From Thermomucor indicae-seudaticae (Eukaryota; Mucoromycota; Mucoromycetes; Mucorales; Lichtheimiaceae): a DNA stretch of 51,936 bases. The position numbers and the translations under genes are program-made. The notes beneath the pieces were generated by a model that was given only the letters and a program-made list of their open reading frames with translations, searched no databases and was not told the DNA's origin. The first letter of the stretch is position 1, and every line of letters starts with the position of its first letter. This document shows, one piece after another, positions 1 to 11,110 of this stretch. The DNA lies in the NCBI GenBank assembly GCA_000787465.1, contig JSYX01000077.1, positions 1 through 51,936 of the forward strand, read 5' to 3'.

Positions 1-1405
1 CGTAAATCATTTTGTTTTCTCTGCGCGATTGTTTTTGTACATCTCTGCAAACTCTAAAGGATAAACCTGTATATTCGCGGTACACAAACTGGGTATCCTG
101 CGTATTGGGCAAGCATGCGACTTGTAAGGTGCCAATCTGATCCCCAGTCATGTCCAGCGGGTAATATCCTAGTTGGCGCCCTGGCAGTACCAGCAGCGGC
201 AACCGGCCTTGTCGCACGTGCGAGTCAAACAATTCGAGCCCTGGATCAGCCGTAGTATCACGATACTGAGCATAATGCTCAGTCAACCGTGCCTGGTTGC
301 TGAGATCAAACCCGGTCCAGACAAGAGGTCCGTCGCCTTGTAATCGAAAGACCCAGATGAAACTCAATTGGGCCACCATCGCGGCTTCGGAGGAGGGTTG
401 CCCTTGTATATGATTACTATCAGGTGAGACAAGAAGCTTGTCCATGATATCACGCTGCTGGGCTAGATCTAAGACGTCGCCGGTTGGGCTGGAGGACGCA
501 ATGGTCCGGATACTCGGTCGTGCGCGGCTGCGGCTGCTTTTCTCATGCTTGGCTTTGTTGGGCAATACAAGTTTGCGTTTCAGGAATGATAAGAGGGACC
601 AAGGACGTCGCTGCTGCTGTAGAGATGGTGTGCTCGTAGTAGTAGTAGTAGTAGTAGTAGCAGCAGTAAGAGGATGCGATGCGGAATCCAGGTACGGCGC
701 TGACTCTGATTCTTTCTGAGGAGTAGAGTCGTGGATAATAGACGACGGCGGCGTGGTGTCAGCCGGCGGTGTTGCATGATCCTGCTGCACGGGCACGTGG
801 CATGTCTTGTTTCGAATCGCGTTCTCCGCTGCTAACCGTTCTTGCTCTGTGATACTATTATCATCTTCTTCGTCGTAGGGGTCGTCATACCGTGCTTCAT
901 CAGAGGCGTATGAGTGCGGTCTGTGATGCCAGACTTCTTCATTTGGCTAATGAAAGGACAAAATTAGGATAAGCAAAACAACAACATTGCACAGGAAAGC
1001 ATGTTCTCTTACATCAATACCATCATCATCATCATCATCATCATCATCAGAATAGTGGCAAGGATAATAATAATGAGAACCAGTGTGTGGATGCAGATCC
1101 AAAGGTTCGTCTATGGATGCGGAAGCAGGGCGCTGTCGGCGGATTGTGTGGAACGGACGGCGGCGGCGGCGCGTCATGGGATCACCCGTTGACCCTCGTC
1201 GTTTCCTGGGTATCCCGTCTTCCTCAAAGCTATAGAATACAGGGTCAAGATTTTCGATGCGGCGCGCCCTATGGCTGCTTTGAGAAGACCGGCGCCGCAC
1301 TGCTCTTCTGGGCTCCACATATGGGATGTGGCCGTAATGTTCGTCATAGTCTCTGCTGTGCCCGTAAACAAGATCATCATCATAGAACGGATTTCGAACA
1401 TGCAT
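1..1405 (-). CDS. Low-complexity protein of unknown function, 3' end off the window
   Basis: Two exons on the minus strand. Exon 1 runs 1405-1013 and joins in phase 0 across a GTAAGA..TTAG intron (1012-947) to exon 2 at 946, which stays open to base 1. I chose ATG 1405 as the first in-frame Met; the open frame continues upstream without another ATG, so an earlier exon is possible. The N-terminal half is basic and tyrosine-rich and ends in a run of nine Asp codons. Exon 2 is acidic, with a seven-Thr run, then a basic patch and a more ordered C-terminal region around the motif VWTGFDLSNQ. That last part faintly recalls a WWE-type fold, but I do not recognise the family and assign no function. 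Confidence 0.65.
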
Positions 1406-1571
1406 ATTCTGAGGTATATTTGCTTGACCAGGGGAGTACAAGAAACACGAAAAAAATAGGGCAAGGCACGAGTACAGGTTAAGAACAAAAAGATAGAAGA
1501 CGAGAAAAAGCTAAAAGCTAGGCTGATAAAAAGACAGTTTGTTTGTTTGTTTGCGTTTCAGATAGAAATGG

Positions 1572-1904
1572 TTAGAGGATAATGCACTTTTCACTAAAGT
1601 CCTTGGTTAGATCGTCAGGACCTCGGGGACTGACGAACGACTTTGCAGGTCTGAAAATGTTCTTTGAGTCTCCTTCCGCCAGCACTGCCTGGGCGAATCC
1701 TTTGGCGTTCTCGACGGTGTCAAAGACAAAGTTCATGGACGCTAAGGGCAGAGATTAAGTACGTGATTCGTAACTAAAGATATATATACGTTCCCGGCAC
1801 TTACGCTGGCGAGCGTCGTGTTGTTTCGCAATCGGTGCACTCGGATCGGTCTTTAAGTCCAACGCTGCATCGTAAGTATGTTGTTTGCAGCCGTAAGTGT
1901 ACAT
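1572..1904 (-). CDS. Small spliced gene, 89-aa protein of unknown function
   Basis: Exon 1 is 1904-1805 (ATG at 1904, starting MYTYGCKQH) and exon 2 is 1741-1572. They join exactly in frame across an intron with GTAAGT at its 5' end and CCCTTAG at its 3' end. The product is 89 residues, soluble and mildly charged, ending in KCIIL. This C-terminus looks like a CaaX-type prenylation box (Cys followed by two aliphatic residues and Leu, with the Cys four from the end), which would favour geranylgeranylation; that is inference. No signal peptide or membrane segment is visible. An upstream coding exon cannot be excluded. I do not recognise the family. Confidence 0.5.
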
Positions 1905-2159
1905 CAGCAAAGGGAATAATAATAAAGGATGCACTCTTGTTTTCCTTCCTTTCTTTTTTTCTACCTTTATACAAGTGTCGTATATGCTCTCATGTTGTTT
2001 TGAGGAGATTCTGTTTTCGGATTTGTTTGTTGTACAGACTCTGTAAAGGGATAAAAAAAGAAAAGAGGTCATAGCCATTGTCTTGCGAACTGACAATTCT
2101 GTCGAGCGATATCCTCGGTCTGCGTAGGACTCATTTTCGACCAAGCACACCATACGTAT

Positions 2160-4125
2160 CTGGGATTTATATATTTAGCACTTGCTGCTTGCTAGGTCAT
2201 TCATAGACAATGAATATAAAAACGAGGAACTTTCGCTTGTTATGCGTTGTGATATTGCAATAGGAATTGCTGCCGAAGGCGCCAAGTATTGAAGCGTCTT
2301 GCTACTCGTAGACCGCTGGCATACGTCGAGGCTCCACCAATATCACAATGGACCCCATTGCCTATGCATTCATATTTGGTGCCATGTTCTCGAGCATAGA
2401 ATGTCCAGGGCAAGGCAGTATTCGTCCTGAAAATCAGGAACTGTTTACCGAGACTGTCGATAGGACGCACCGGAACACACACAGAACTTTCTAGCTTGGT
2501 CTTATGTGATCGTTGCTCTATGTATCCATATGTCCCTTCCACGGTTTCTAAGCAGGCTGTTCACAGAGGGGTCGGAAGTTGGCATATTAGCGCTCCTTAA
2601 ACAGGCACGTGTTGTATTCATCACACTTCTTGTAAAACCCCCACACCGGTTTGAAAATAGACCTTTACGTCAGAAAAATGTTAGCCGCGGGGACGGATCC
2701 ATTCAATGGACCCGCCAAAAATTGAAAGAAAAAGGGTGAATTGGACGAGTTTTCCCCGGTAACCCATATCTGGGTTTAGCATCGAACAGCCCCAAAAAGC
2801 TATTATAACTCAAAAATGAATCCTTTGGCCGATTTAGAGAACAATGTTCGTGATGACGACAACCGGGAGAAGGATAGATACACACGCCAAGCCTGTTGCG
2901 TGATCTAATAAATAAACCCGTTCGCTACCATGTTGCGGCAACTTATATAACTACAGAGCGCAGCCATGTCGCGCAAGTTGGGATCTTGCCAAAACGGGAT
3001 TTAATTACTTGTCATGGGCATGGGAAACGCATTACTAAAAGCGCGCCGAGAGAATGATCGTCTTACCCCGCATCCCATGTTATATTTGGGTGATACAAGC
3101 GGTCCTCAATGTATCTATATTCATTAGAACAGGACCTTCTAGTGCATTCCAGCAGGAAATGTATTAGGCGAGATAGGGGCGCGGAGCCCGCCAAAATTGC
3201 TCCTATTTCGATCGTCAGTATAGTTCTCTCAAAGAAGTCCCTGCATATGTACGGCCCATGACTAATCGTACGAACCTTCCCGCCAGAGGGAGGGAGGTCC
3301 AAATCGAGAATGCCCCCCTGCCTTCTTTATGAACATCCCTTGCTGTAGGACCCTTTTAAGGAAATAATGCCATTGAGCATTTAAGCTTTCGTTGCTATGC
3401 ATGCATTCAGGTTCTTTTTCTGTTGGGATCATAATAGGGCATGGGAAATGGGCGCCGTGGCCAAGAACCAATCGCACAAATTTGAAACCGGAATGACTCA
3501 AAAGCGTAAGAAGCCGATCGGTCCGCTAATTGCGATCTTTTGTCTTTTTTTGCTTTGCAGACCGGTCGTTGCACAGCTCCACCCACGAGAGAGAGTGTAT
3601 TGACGGCTTTTTTTTTAGCAAGGAAGGCAACAGAAGGAATAAAAAATACCAATCTTTAATAAAGTTTCTTTAGCGCTCCCTATTTTTTTAAAGGCGAAAA
3701 CTTGGCTTATCTGTTCGCTTAATTTCCAGGGAATTCCGGAAGCTAAAATTAGGTCCCGCCCTTTCATTCTTAATATCAAAATCTGGACGAGCGCGGGGAC
3801 CTTGAAAAACAAAATGTTTTCTGTTTTTTTCTTCCTTGTGAGTCTTTTTCGTTCCATATCATAGTGACGGCGTGTTGTCATTATGATTCAAATGTGCAGG
3901 TTCTTTTTCTTTCCTGCGTAACATGAACAAAAGTTTTTCGATAACGTCATGGGGAGCGGAGTGAAAGAATGCTTCTCCGAGGAATGGATCGTAGCACGAG
4001 CCGGAAAGAGAAAACAACGTGGCCAACCTCTGTGTCACTCCCCAAAATTATTTTAACACCTGACCTATCAGCGGCGCTTCCGTTGCCACAATGAGCAATA
4101 GAAACTACGCCGTGGGCCGAAAGGT
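2160..4125. other. Stretch without a supportable gene
   Basis: About 2 kb between the 89-aa gene and the zinc-ribbon gene. Open frames are short, overlap on both strands and show no consistent codon signal or recognisable motif. The right end holds the promoter of the zinc-ribbon gene. I see no tRNA, repeat array or mobile element here. Confidence 0.5.
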
Positions 4126-4133
4126 TATAAAAA
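4126..4133 (+). promoter_or_regulatory. TATA box of the zinc-ribbon gene
   Basis: TATAAAAA about 180 bp ahead of ATG 4306 and 131 bp ahead of an upstream ATG at 4257. A pyrimidine-rich tract starts about 30 bp downstream and probably holds the transcription start. Confidence 0.6.
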
Positions 4134-4305
4134 GGGGGGAACACCTCGAGGTCGACCCGAGTCTTTACCGTCCTTCATTCTTTCTTCTCTCTTCGCAACC
4201 CATTGGTCTCCAAAAAAGTATACAAACATTCTCTTAATAAGCTCTCCTCTAATATTATGCCTGGTTCCTTTGTCATTGGTAAGACGTGACCGACCATTTG
4301 TTGTC

Positions 4306-4662
4306 ATGGCAGAGAAACTTATTCTACCGGTTCTAGTTGGTAACTCTGGAAAGAAGATTTCGCTTGAACACGCCAGCCATCCGTGCCCTCGATGCAAAAG
4401 CCAATCGTCTGTGCAGCTGACGCGGTCCGAGAAGCAACTGATTGTGCTCAACAAACGGATTGCGAACAATATGCGTGTGCGGTACGAATGCTCCAAGTGC
4501 AACTGGAAGAACGAAGAGCTGCCTTACGACAACACGATGATTGAACAGTTGCAGCGCTATCTGGCCGAAGGCAGTGAAGACGAACAGTTCACGTACTATT
4601 ATTCGTCCTCGCCACCTTCGTCGACAACGTCTTCCATGCGACCGCTTTCACCAGCTTACTAA
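4306..4662 (+). CDS. Small zinc-ribbon protein
   Basis: A 118-aa protein starting MAEKLILPV. Two CxxC knuckles, CPRC near residue 27 and CSKC near residue 66, are spaced as in a treble-clef or zinc-ribbon fold that would bind one Zn. The C-terminal third is serine- and tyrosine-rich and probably disordered. An upstream ATG at 4257 either makes an 11-codon upstream ORF or, if a 34-nt GTAAGA..GGCAG segment (4279-4312) were spliced out, would give an alternative in-frame N-terminus. Introns that short are not otherwise seen here, so 4306 is the simpler start. The role is unknown; small zinc-ribbon proteins often bind RNA, DNA or other proteins. Confidence 0.7.
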   Translation: MAEKLILPVLVGNSGKKISLEHASHPCPRCKSQSSVQLTRSEKQLIVLNKRIANNMRVRYECSKCNWKNEELPYDNTMIEQLQRYLAEGSEDEQFTYYYSSSPPSSTTSSMRPLSPAY

Positions 4663-5387
4663 GTCTTTTCTAATTCACCTGTCTATGCCAACGACGCCTG
4701 TACATAGTCCACGGAATTGAAGAACGACAAGACACGCAACAAATCAAACGAATAATTTTGTATATACACCATGCATCTCTCTATTGATCAACAACAACAA
4801 CAACTCATGCTCTTTCTCTCTAGCTAGACTTAATCCCTCCCCCAAAAACTATAGACACATTCTTCAAACTATGTAAGGTTTCTAATACGCATCCAAATAA
4901 TAATAATGACATCTCAATGGATTTCATCGGCGCTCCCTCCTCCCCGGCAACCGAATGTTGTTAACCTATGTGTCACCTTCGGGGAAAAAAGACGATCTGA
5001 TCGAGAAATTTTTATCGGAAAACCAAACAAATCACGATCCACGGGCATGTGCACGATGCGGCGGGTCAGGAAAACAATTGGTTTCCGCATCATAGCGACC
5101 CTGCAGGGTTCTGAGTGTGGATATGTGCACGTTCTGAACGATCTCCATGGCTGAGGTTGGGAAATCCGTAGCAAGCGTCTGTGAGCTGCTCTTGTTTTAC
5201 CATGTATGTTATAAACTTCCTTTTTTGAGATGATTGCGTATTTCATCAGGAGGGATGACCCCATGACTTTTGGATACGATCACATGTATGTTCAACTTTA
5301 ATCTTGTTACGCTCTCTTTTTTTTTTACATCATCCGCTCAGACTGATAGCATGATACGGCGGAAATTCTATATCATATAGGTGTTAT

Positions 5388-5921
5388 CTAATCTTGTTTC
5401 TTTTCCTGCTGTTGACGCAGTTTCTCCGCTTCGCGGCTGGCGGCTTCCTTTTTCCGCAGCTCTTCTTGGGGCAACCATTCCAGCAAGTCCGAGACTCGCT
5501 CGATGCCGTGCTCGTCGACGACGATCTTGCGGACCGCCTCTCCCTTTTCTCGAATCAGGTCCTCGACGGTTGTCCGGGAATCACGGAACCAGCCGAGATT
5601 GTCTGCAATCAGGTGCCGATTCTGGCAGCCGGGGCATTCGATCAGCACGACGCCTTTGGTGTAGGCGAGCTTGGACATGACGTGGTGCGACCGCTCCTGG
5701 CACACCTTGCAGGTAAAGCCGATTAAAAGCTGGTGCTTCGGGTCCACGATGCCTTGTTCATCTTGCTGCCACAGAGGTTGGAATGAATGCACATTCCGGC
5801 GCCACGTTGCCAGGGTCCATGGTGGTATGGGTCGAAGGGTATTATTGGGTGTGGGTCGTGGGAGCAATCGTGCTGGTTGTGAAATGTTCCAAATGGCTAA
5901 TCGTGAAATGGCTCTATGCAT
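5388..5921 (-). CDS. zim17: Zim17/Tim15/Hep1, DNL-type zinc finger mitochondrial protein
   Basis: Single-exon, 177-aa protein. Residues 1-60 are basic and hydroxylated with almost no acidic residues, as expected of a mitochondrial presequence. The DNL-type zinc finger follows: CKVC, then about 25 residues on ECPGC, then ADNLGWF, the signature that names the domain. In yeast this protein keeps mitochondrial Hsp70 (Ssc1) soluble and supports TIM23-driven import in the matrix. The C-terminal region is a charged, Glu/Lys/Gln-rich helix ending in QQQEKKQD. The length is normal for fungal members. ATG 5921 is chosen because it yields a good presequence. Confidence 0.92.
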   Translation of the reverse strand: MHRAISRLAIWNISQPARLLPRPTPNNTLRPIPPWTLATWRRNVHSFQPLWQQDEQGIVDPKHQLLIGFTCKVCQERSHHVMSKLAYTKGVVLIECPGCQNRHLIADNLGWFRDSRTTVEDLIREKGEAVRKIVVDEHGIERVSDLLEWLPQEELRKKEAASREAEKLRQQQEKKQD

Positions 5922-6339
5922 CGTCTATTCTGTCTTGGCTTCTTGCCTCCTCCGGTCCTTTCATGTGCAGCAGCGTGACTTGCGATCATGCCAGTGGTGT
6001 TGGTGTTCACACTTACTGCGCTTTCCATGCAAATGTGCGCTGGCCATGTTTCTTTTTGACGTTACAAGTGACGCACCCTTGGCTTCAATCAAAGAACCAC
6101 ATTTGAACCGAATAAAAGAGTATCTGCGCCAAGTTATTGCACATTAGCATAATGTCAGGATGCCCGAAATCAGGCCATTTGGCTTTGAATGTGCATCTAC
6201 GACAATAGGGAGCTCTTGGAACCATTCTTTTTAGTTTCAGGTCTCAAGAATGGACGTTTGTTCATGCTGACGTCTGTCACTTCCAATCTGTATAGGGTCC
6301 GGTTTCGTTTCGTCTGCAGTATTTGGGACGCGTGGCGCA

Positions 6340-6762
6340 TCAGGTATTATGCAAAGTTGGCATTGGGATATAGTTAGCACCACGTCGCATCGTTTTCTCG
6401 GTTCCACCACCATTGTCAGAGCCGATAAATGCTATTGCGGCACATTTCGGATCGAGTTTTGGATCGGTCTGCCGGTTAGCATATAGCAGAAATAGACCGA
6501 GCTCAGTATGAAAGAAAAGGATCCGTTTACCGATGGATGCAGGGACGTGTCCCGTCAAACTTACAGCCCTATCGAAATTTGGATACGCACATCGCTTCAC
6601 TTCATAATCGAGTAGAATGAGAGACGAAGACAAGAAAAAAAAGGCTGTAGGAATTAAGCAGGCATACATGGGATCATAAACATAGAACAGAGGGAGACGG
6701 GAGAGGAATTGGCGAGTGGCATTAGAATACAGATATGGGCATGGGGAAGAAAGGTATTTCAT
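6340..6762 (-). CDS. Spliced gene, 108-aa protein with one hydrophobic segment
   Basis: Exon 1 (6762-6565) and exon 2 (6468-6340) join in phase 0 across a textbook intron: GTAAGT donor, TGCTAAC branch site and CGGCAG acceptor. The product has a short basic, Ser/Tyr-rich N-terminus, a hydrophobic stretch around residues 34-51 that could span a membrane, then a soluble tail containing GSDNGGG. I do not recognise the family. The intron quality is the best evidence that this is a real gene; the N-terminus is less certain. Confidence 0.5.
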   Translation of the reverse strand: MKYLSSPCPYLYSNATRQFLSRLPLFYVYDPMYACLIPTAFFFLSSSLILLDYEVKRCAYPNFDRAVSLTGHVPASIGKRILFFHTELGLFLLYANRQTDPKLDPKCAAIAFIGSDNGGGTEKTMRRGANYIPMPTLHNT

Positions 6763-6813
6763 ACAACATTATAGGATGGATAGAAGTTCGTGATAGGACG
6801 TCTTCTTCAACAT

Positions 6814-7404
6814 TTACTGATGGCCCGTCTTCAAATGTTCCTCATAAACCAGCGAATGCTGCAAGTGCTCGTTCTTCGTCGTCGTCGTTGTCGAGAGCAC
6901 CCATGCGTGCAGGCAATGGTCCTCTTCATGGGAGAGCTCACGGGGGCCATGGTATCTCTAAGACAGACAGGAAATGGGGACTTTAGTGACCACGGCAGCA
7001 GGTACGGAGCGTGCAGTTGCGGCTGTCGATGCTAGACGGGGCTGCGGCTGTTACCATTACAAACTGGAAGTTGCCTTGCATACTAGTTCGCCAGCGTGCG
7101 GGGAACCTGTGACCGGGGTGAGGAGCAGAAGTTGGCGCACAGGAGTCAACTGTAGTGAGTGATTTAGAAGACAGCAAGGCATAGTACAGAAAATACTTAC
7201 ACTTAGGAGGAAAGGGGGGCAAATACAGTGCCATGCCGACATCAAAGGCAAGTTCAAGAGATTGATGAGGCCGTTCAAAGACTGTCCATGTGGTTGTTGA
7301 GGTGCGGAAAGGCCAGGAGGCTCTGGAGGGCTGTCGGCGTAGGGATGGTTAGGCATGGCATTGAAGTTTCGCGTGTGAAACAAGATCGAAAAGGATCCAT
7401 CCAT
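6814..7404 (-). CDS. Candidate spliced gene with a frame break
   Basis: ATG 7404 follows a TATA box, and an in-frame ATG at 7356 begins a Pro-rich segment (MPNHPYADSPP). The reading starts in one frame up to about 7270 (SLNGLINLL). From there a neighbouring frame (AFDVGMALYLPPFPPK) splices cleanly across a GTAAGT..CTACAG intron near 7190. A second intron ends TGTCTTAG near 6958, and a last exon with RYHGPRELSHEEDHCLHAW runs to a stop at 6814. The two halves do not join without a one-base shift near 7270. It is therefore a broken gene, a sequence error or a splice pattern I could not resolve. Function unknown. Confidence 0.35.
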
Positions 7405-7446
7405 AGAAAATAGACAAGAGTCGCCTGTTTCCAAACCTCAACGGTT

Positions 7447-7456
7447 CTTTTTATAT
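7447..7456 (-). promoter_or_regulatory. TATA box, minus strand
   Basis: ATATAAAAAG on the minus strand, 43 bp ahead of ATG 7404. It supports transcription of the candidate gene at 6814-7404 on this strand. Confidence 0.5.
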
Positions 7457-8358
7457 TCTGATGGACCGCCAAGCCATGTGCAGCCCATGATTCGTAGCGA
7501 CGAACTTGTCTTTTGTTATGGTTATTGAAGAATGGGTGCTAAGCCGTTTTCTGTCCTTGATCCGTACCGATCTTGTGGAGCACGAAAGAGTCTCCTTCTC
7601 TCAAAAAGGGGCAAGTCTCGAGTTTCCTCGCGATGGAAGCTTTGGAGCAGCGGAAATGATTCACAGATTGCACAAGACTGTCTCAGGACTTGTCGCGACG
7701 ACGTGCTTGAGAGCACCCTCTCTCAAGATCACCGTTTTCTCTCGTCTAATACTTTATTTGATCTTAGTTCGAGGACCCCGCGGGTTCATGTAGCACCAGC
7801 GCGAGCCGGCCGTCAGCGGAAAAAGGGAAAAGGGGACGATGAAACACAGGAACACAACATAAAATGCCTGTCATTCAGGCACGCAAGACAGAGAGCGATC
7901 TTTCTCTTATTTACTTCAAACAATGGGTTTCCTGTCAAACGGTATTTCTAAAGGTAACCGCGCATTCGTTCAAGATGTGCCTTGCGACACAGACACAATT
8001 CAGGATAGGGTTTGGGATACATATCAGATCGTCTCGTCCACTCTGCCAAAGCAGCTCCTGATCATAACTGTATTGGAACCACGGTCTACGGTACCCGCTG
8101 GGCGGCTAAAGAGATTCCAAGGTAAAAACGAACAATGGTTGCAGTAGTATTAGGCGTGTTTTCACATGCTTTTTACTTCTTGCTCGTGCAAATATTCGAT
8201 GCCAAAAGTTAAGTTACATGGCTTTTGAACCTCAATTTTAAGCCACTAACTGACGAACAATGGCATATGCTGTACGGTATAGGATGAAATGCCTGCAAGT
8301 AAGTGGAGGGTCTGATTCAAAAAAAAGAAGCCGTCGATATTCATTTCCATGATCTTCG
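7457..8358. other. Stretch without a supportable gene
   Basis: Short overlapping frames only. The N-terminal exon expected upstream of the decarboxylase pseudogene is not recognisable here and may be lost. Confidence 0.4.
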
Positions 8359-10051
8359 GTCATAGACGTTGTTTATCGGCTCATTAAAGACGTGTTGGCT
8401 GTGAGTGTTTTAGTCTATTCCGGTAGTTACGCCCAAGCTGCTCATTCTTTTTTCCATAGCTCGATGGCAATTCTGGCTTGAACCAGGCCAGTTTTTTCGT
8501 CACCACGTTTATGGAGGAAGAAGCCGAACGCCTGATGGTCGAGAACCTTTCCAAGAACTTTACTGCTCACGAAGAATACCCTCAAACAGCTGAAATTTGC
8601 GTAAGTCAATGACGCGGTTGTTTATTATCATTTTACGAATTCCGTAACATATAATAGAATCGTTGCGCAACATGATTGTGCGACTGTTCCATGCACCTGT
8701 GGACGATCCTCATCAGGAAGCCTCGGGCTACTCCACTGTCGGCTCGTCCGAGGCCATCATCCCGGAAACATTGGCCATGAAACGCCGGTGGCAGAACGCT
8801 CGTCGCGCAAAAGGCCTGCCGACTGCTATACCCAACTTTGTTTTGGGATCCAATTGTCAGGTTGCAGGCTCTTTTGTACGTCTTTACGGGTCTAGCAAAC
8901 TCGTGCTGAAATGTTAAGAATGTAGATAATCACCATGCTGCTGCTGCTTGCCATATAGGTACCTTGAGATTGAACCAAGAGAAGTCGAATGTAACGAAGG
9001 CCTGTTGTACATGGATCCCAGGAAGGCTGTATACCTTGTTGACGAAAACACGATTGGTGTTTGTGCTATTCTTGGTTCAACAGTAAGTTTCGTCACGGCA
9101 ATGTGGAGGAAGAAGGGGACTAACAGACCCTTCGGAAACACGGTCAGTACACTGGCCACTATGAAGATGTCAAGACCCTGAATGAACTCCTGGACGCCAA
9201 ATGCAAGGAAAACGACTGGGATATTGGCATCCACGTAGACGCAGCCAAGTAACTGATTGGCTTGATGCATTTTGTATCACTGCTGCTAAAATCACTTCGG
9301 CGACAGTGGTGTTTTCGTCGCGCCTTTTGTAGCTCCTGACCTTGAATGGTAATAAAAGATCCGATTGCGCGTTTTCCGTCGCCAATTGTCTCACAAGATC
9401 TTTGCTATACAGGGACTTCCGGCTGAGCCGAGTGTTTTCGATCCATGCATCTGGCCATAAATACTGTATGGTTTGACATACGCAGGTATCGGCTGGGCCA
9501 TCTGGGCGAAGCCCAAAGTATCTCCCTAGCGAGCTGATTTTCCATATCCACTACCTTGGCAGCGATCAGGTAAACGGTCCAGTCGCCTCAGTGTGTTCCA
9601 GTACTGATCCCATTGTTCTTCCTTAGGCCTCGTTCTGGCTCAATTTTAGCAAGGGCGCAGCCCACGTCATCATCGCACAATACTACGTCTTGATCCGATT
9701 AAGCTTGGAAAAGATCATGAAGAACATGACCGCGACGGCAGACTATCTCGCACAGCGGCTTGAAGCAACAGGCCAGTTCACGATCCTTCGTCAAGGTCAA
9801 TGTCTGGGCTTAGTACCTCTCGTTGCTTTCCGCTTAAACGCTCCTCATCACTACAACGAATTCGATATCGCCGCACCCGTCTGCGTGAACGCGGTTGGAT
9901 TGTCTCGGCTTATACCATGGCTCCCAAGCTGCAGAACATGAGACTGCTCCGCGTCGTTGTTCGTGAAGACTTTTCACTGTCGCGATGTGAGCTCCTGGTT
10001 CGTGATATTGCTGCCGCCCTCAAAGCGCTTGATGCGGAGCACCACCGGTAA
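8359..10051 (+). pseudogene. Glutamate decarboxylase pseudogene (PLP-dependent)
   Basis: Most of a fungal glutamate decarboxylase can be read: LDGNSGLN, a FMEEEAERLM helix, EYPQTAEI, STVGSSEAI, the HVDAA aspartate region and SGHKY with the PLP-binding lysine. The C-terminal RERGWIVSAYTMAP is also present. Introns are still visible, for example GTAAGT..TATAATAG near 8600. It is broken in several places: the expected segment after NCQV near 8862 is lost, a 5-base insertion with TGA lies after the PLP lysine near 9470, a one-base insertion near 9520, and a frame change near 9878. The first ~30 residues are missing. The active enzyme makes GABA from glutamate in the cytosol. The decay looks recent because most codons are still conserved. 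Confidence 0.88.
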
Positions 10052-10321
10052 CGTAAAATTTTCCAAGAACTATCCATCAAAGAAGCCTTTGCCGGACGAA
10101 GAGAAGCCCAAGCATCCGCTAGCAGTATCGTAGACGGAAATCTGTATTAGAAGACAGAGCTTTCATTGAGGGCTACATAATCTCTGCTGCGGCGTATGCC
10201 TCTGGCCATCGATCACTATGTGGGATATAGACATATGCTCTGAGTTTTTACAGTGCTTGAAATTAAGCGAGGCGAACGGACGGGATAATACACGACTCCC
10301 ACTTCTATTTTGCGTTGTTTA

Positions 10322-10709
10322 CTAAGCTACTCTTGCGCATGAAACGCGTTCCGTACCTTGTGTATCTCCGTTGCACACATCAATTTCCGTACGCACATCA
10401 ATCCCACTCATGTCACGAGACCCGATGGGCGATGAAGCGGGAGAAGCCGGGGAGACGTACACGTAATCGACTCGCGAATGAACTTGCATTTGACAATTGT
10501 GGATGAGTATTTTTGCACCGACGGATGAATACGCGTTTGGGGTCGTGCTCGGCATGAAAACGGGCTGCATATTTGGCGACTCGATCATAGATTCCGCTTA
10601 ACGATTCTTCGCTCAATGTTTGCTTGCCGCATTTATCTGGCAAGAAGTCGCGAAACGCTTCAATTAAAAACGCCAAAATGTCCCTGTCATCGTCTGCAAA
10701 CAGCGCCAG
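10322..10709 (-). pseudogene. Broken ORF, unknown family
   Basis: On the minus strand a coding-like frame (LALFADDDRDILAFLIEAF, then SGIYDRVAKYAARFHAEHD) ends at an AAAAA run near 10517. The reading continues in the next frame (KILIHNCQMQVHSRVDYVYV) to a stop at 10322. One extra A would explain the shift. There is no ATG: a TAG lies just upstream of the frame and could be an intron 3' end. I do not recognise the family. Confidence 0.35.
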
Positions 10710-11110
10710 CTACAAGTAGCACCTCGCCTATTGCAACAACCGGCCTTTTGCAACCGAATTTCAGTAATCGCTGAAAATATATAAAGCCATTGCAACTTCC
10801 CGGCCTCCGCAATTTGCGACACCATTAGATCCATGTTGCAGTAGCCACGTATTCAATTTCAGATGTGCACACACCATAGTTATCGTTCTACTACTTTCAT
10901 GCTGGCCAAAGACAACGACAGTCCTTATCCAGCATACCTAATGAGCAAACGGAGTACCGCCCAATTTTGCTTCTGTCTAGTCTTTCACCGACCTGAACAG
11001 CGTCAGTTTGGAGCTGGCCCTTCTTTAACGACGTAAATACCACGGAAGCGTAAGTAGCCTTCGTCAGGGCAGTACCACTTTCAGTTATGGAACTCTAATC
11101 AAGCAACTAG

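Noticed and set aside
635..1049. GTA/CAT trinucleotide runs as a repeat element
   Set aside because: They are coding homopolymers (Thr and Asp runs) inside the first gene; likewise the CTG run near 31760 codes for Ser and the CAG run near 20672 codes for Gln.
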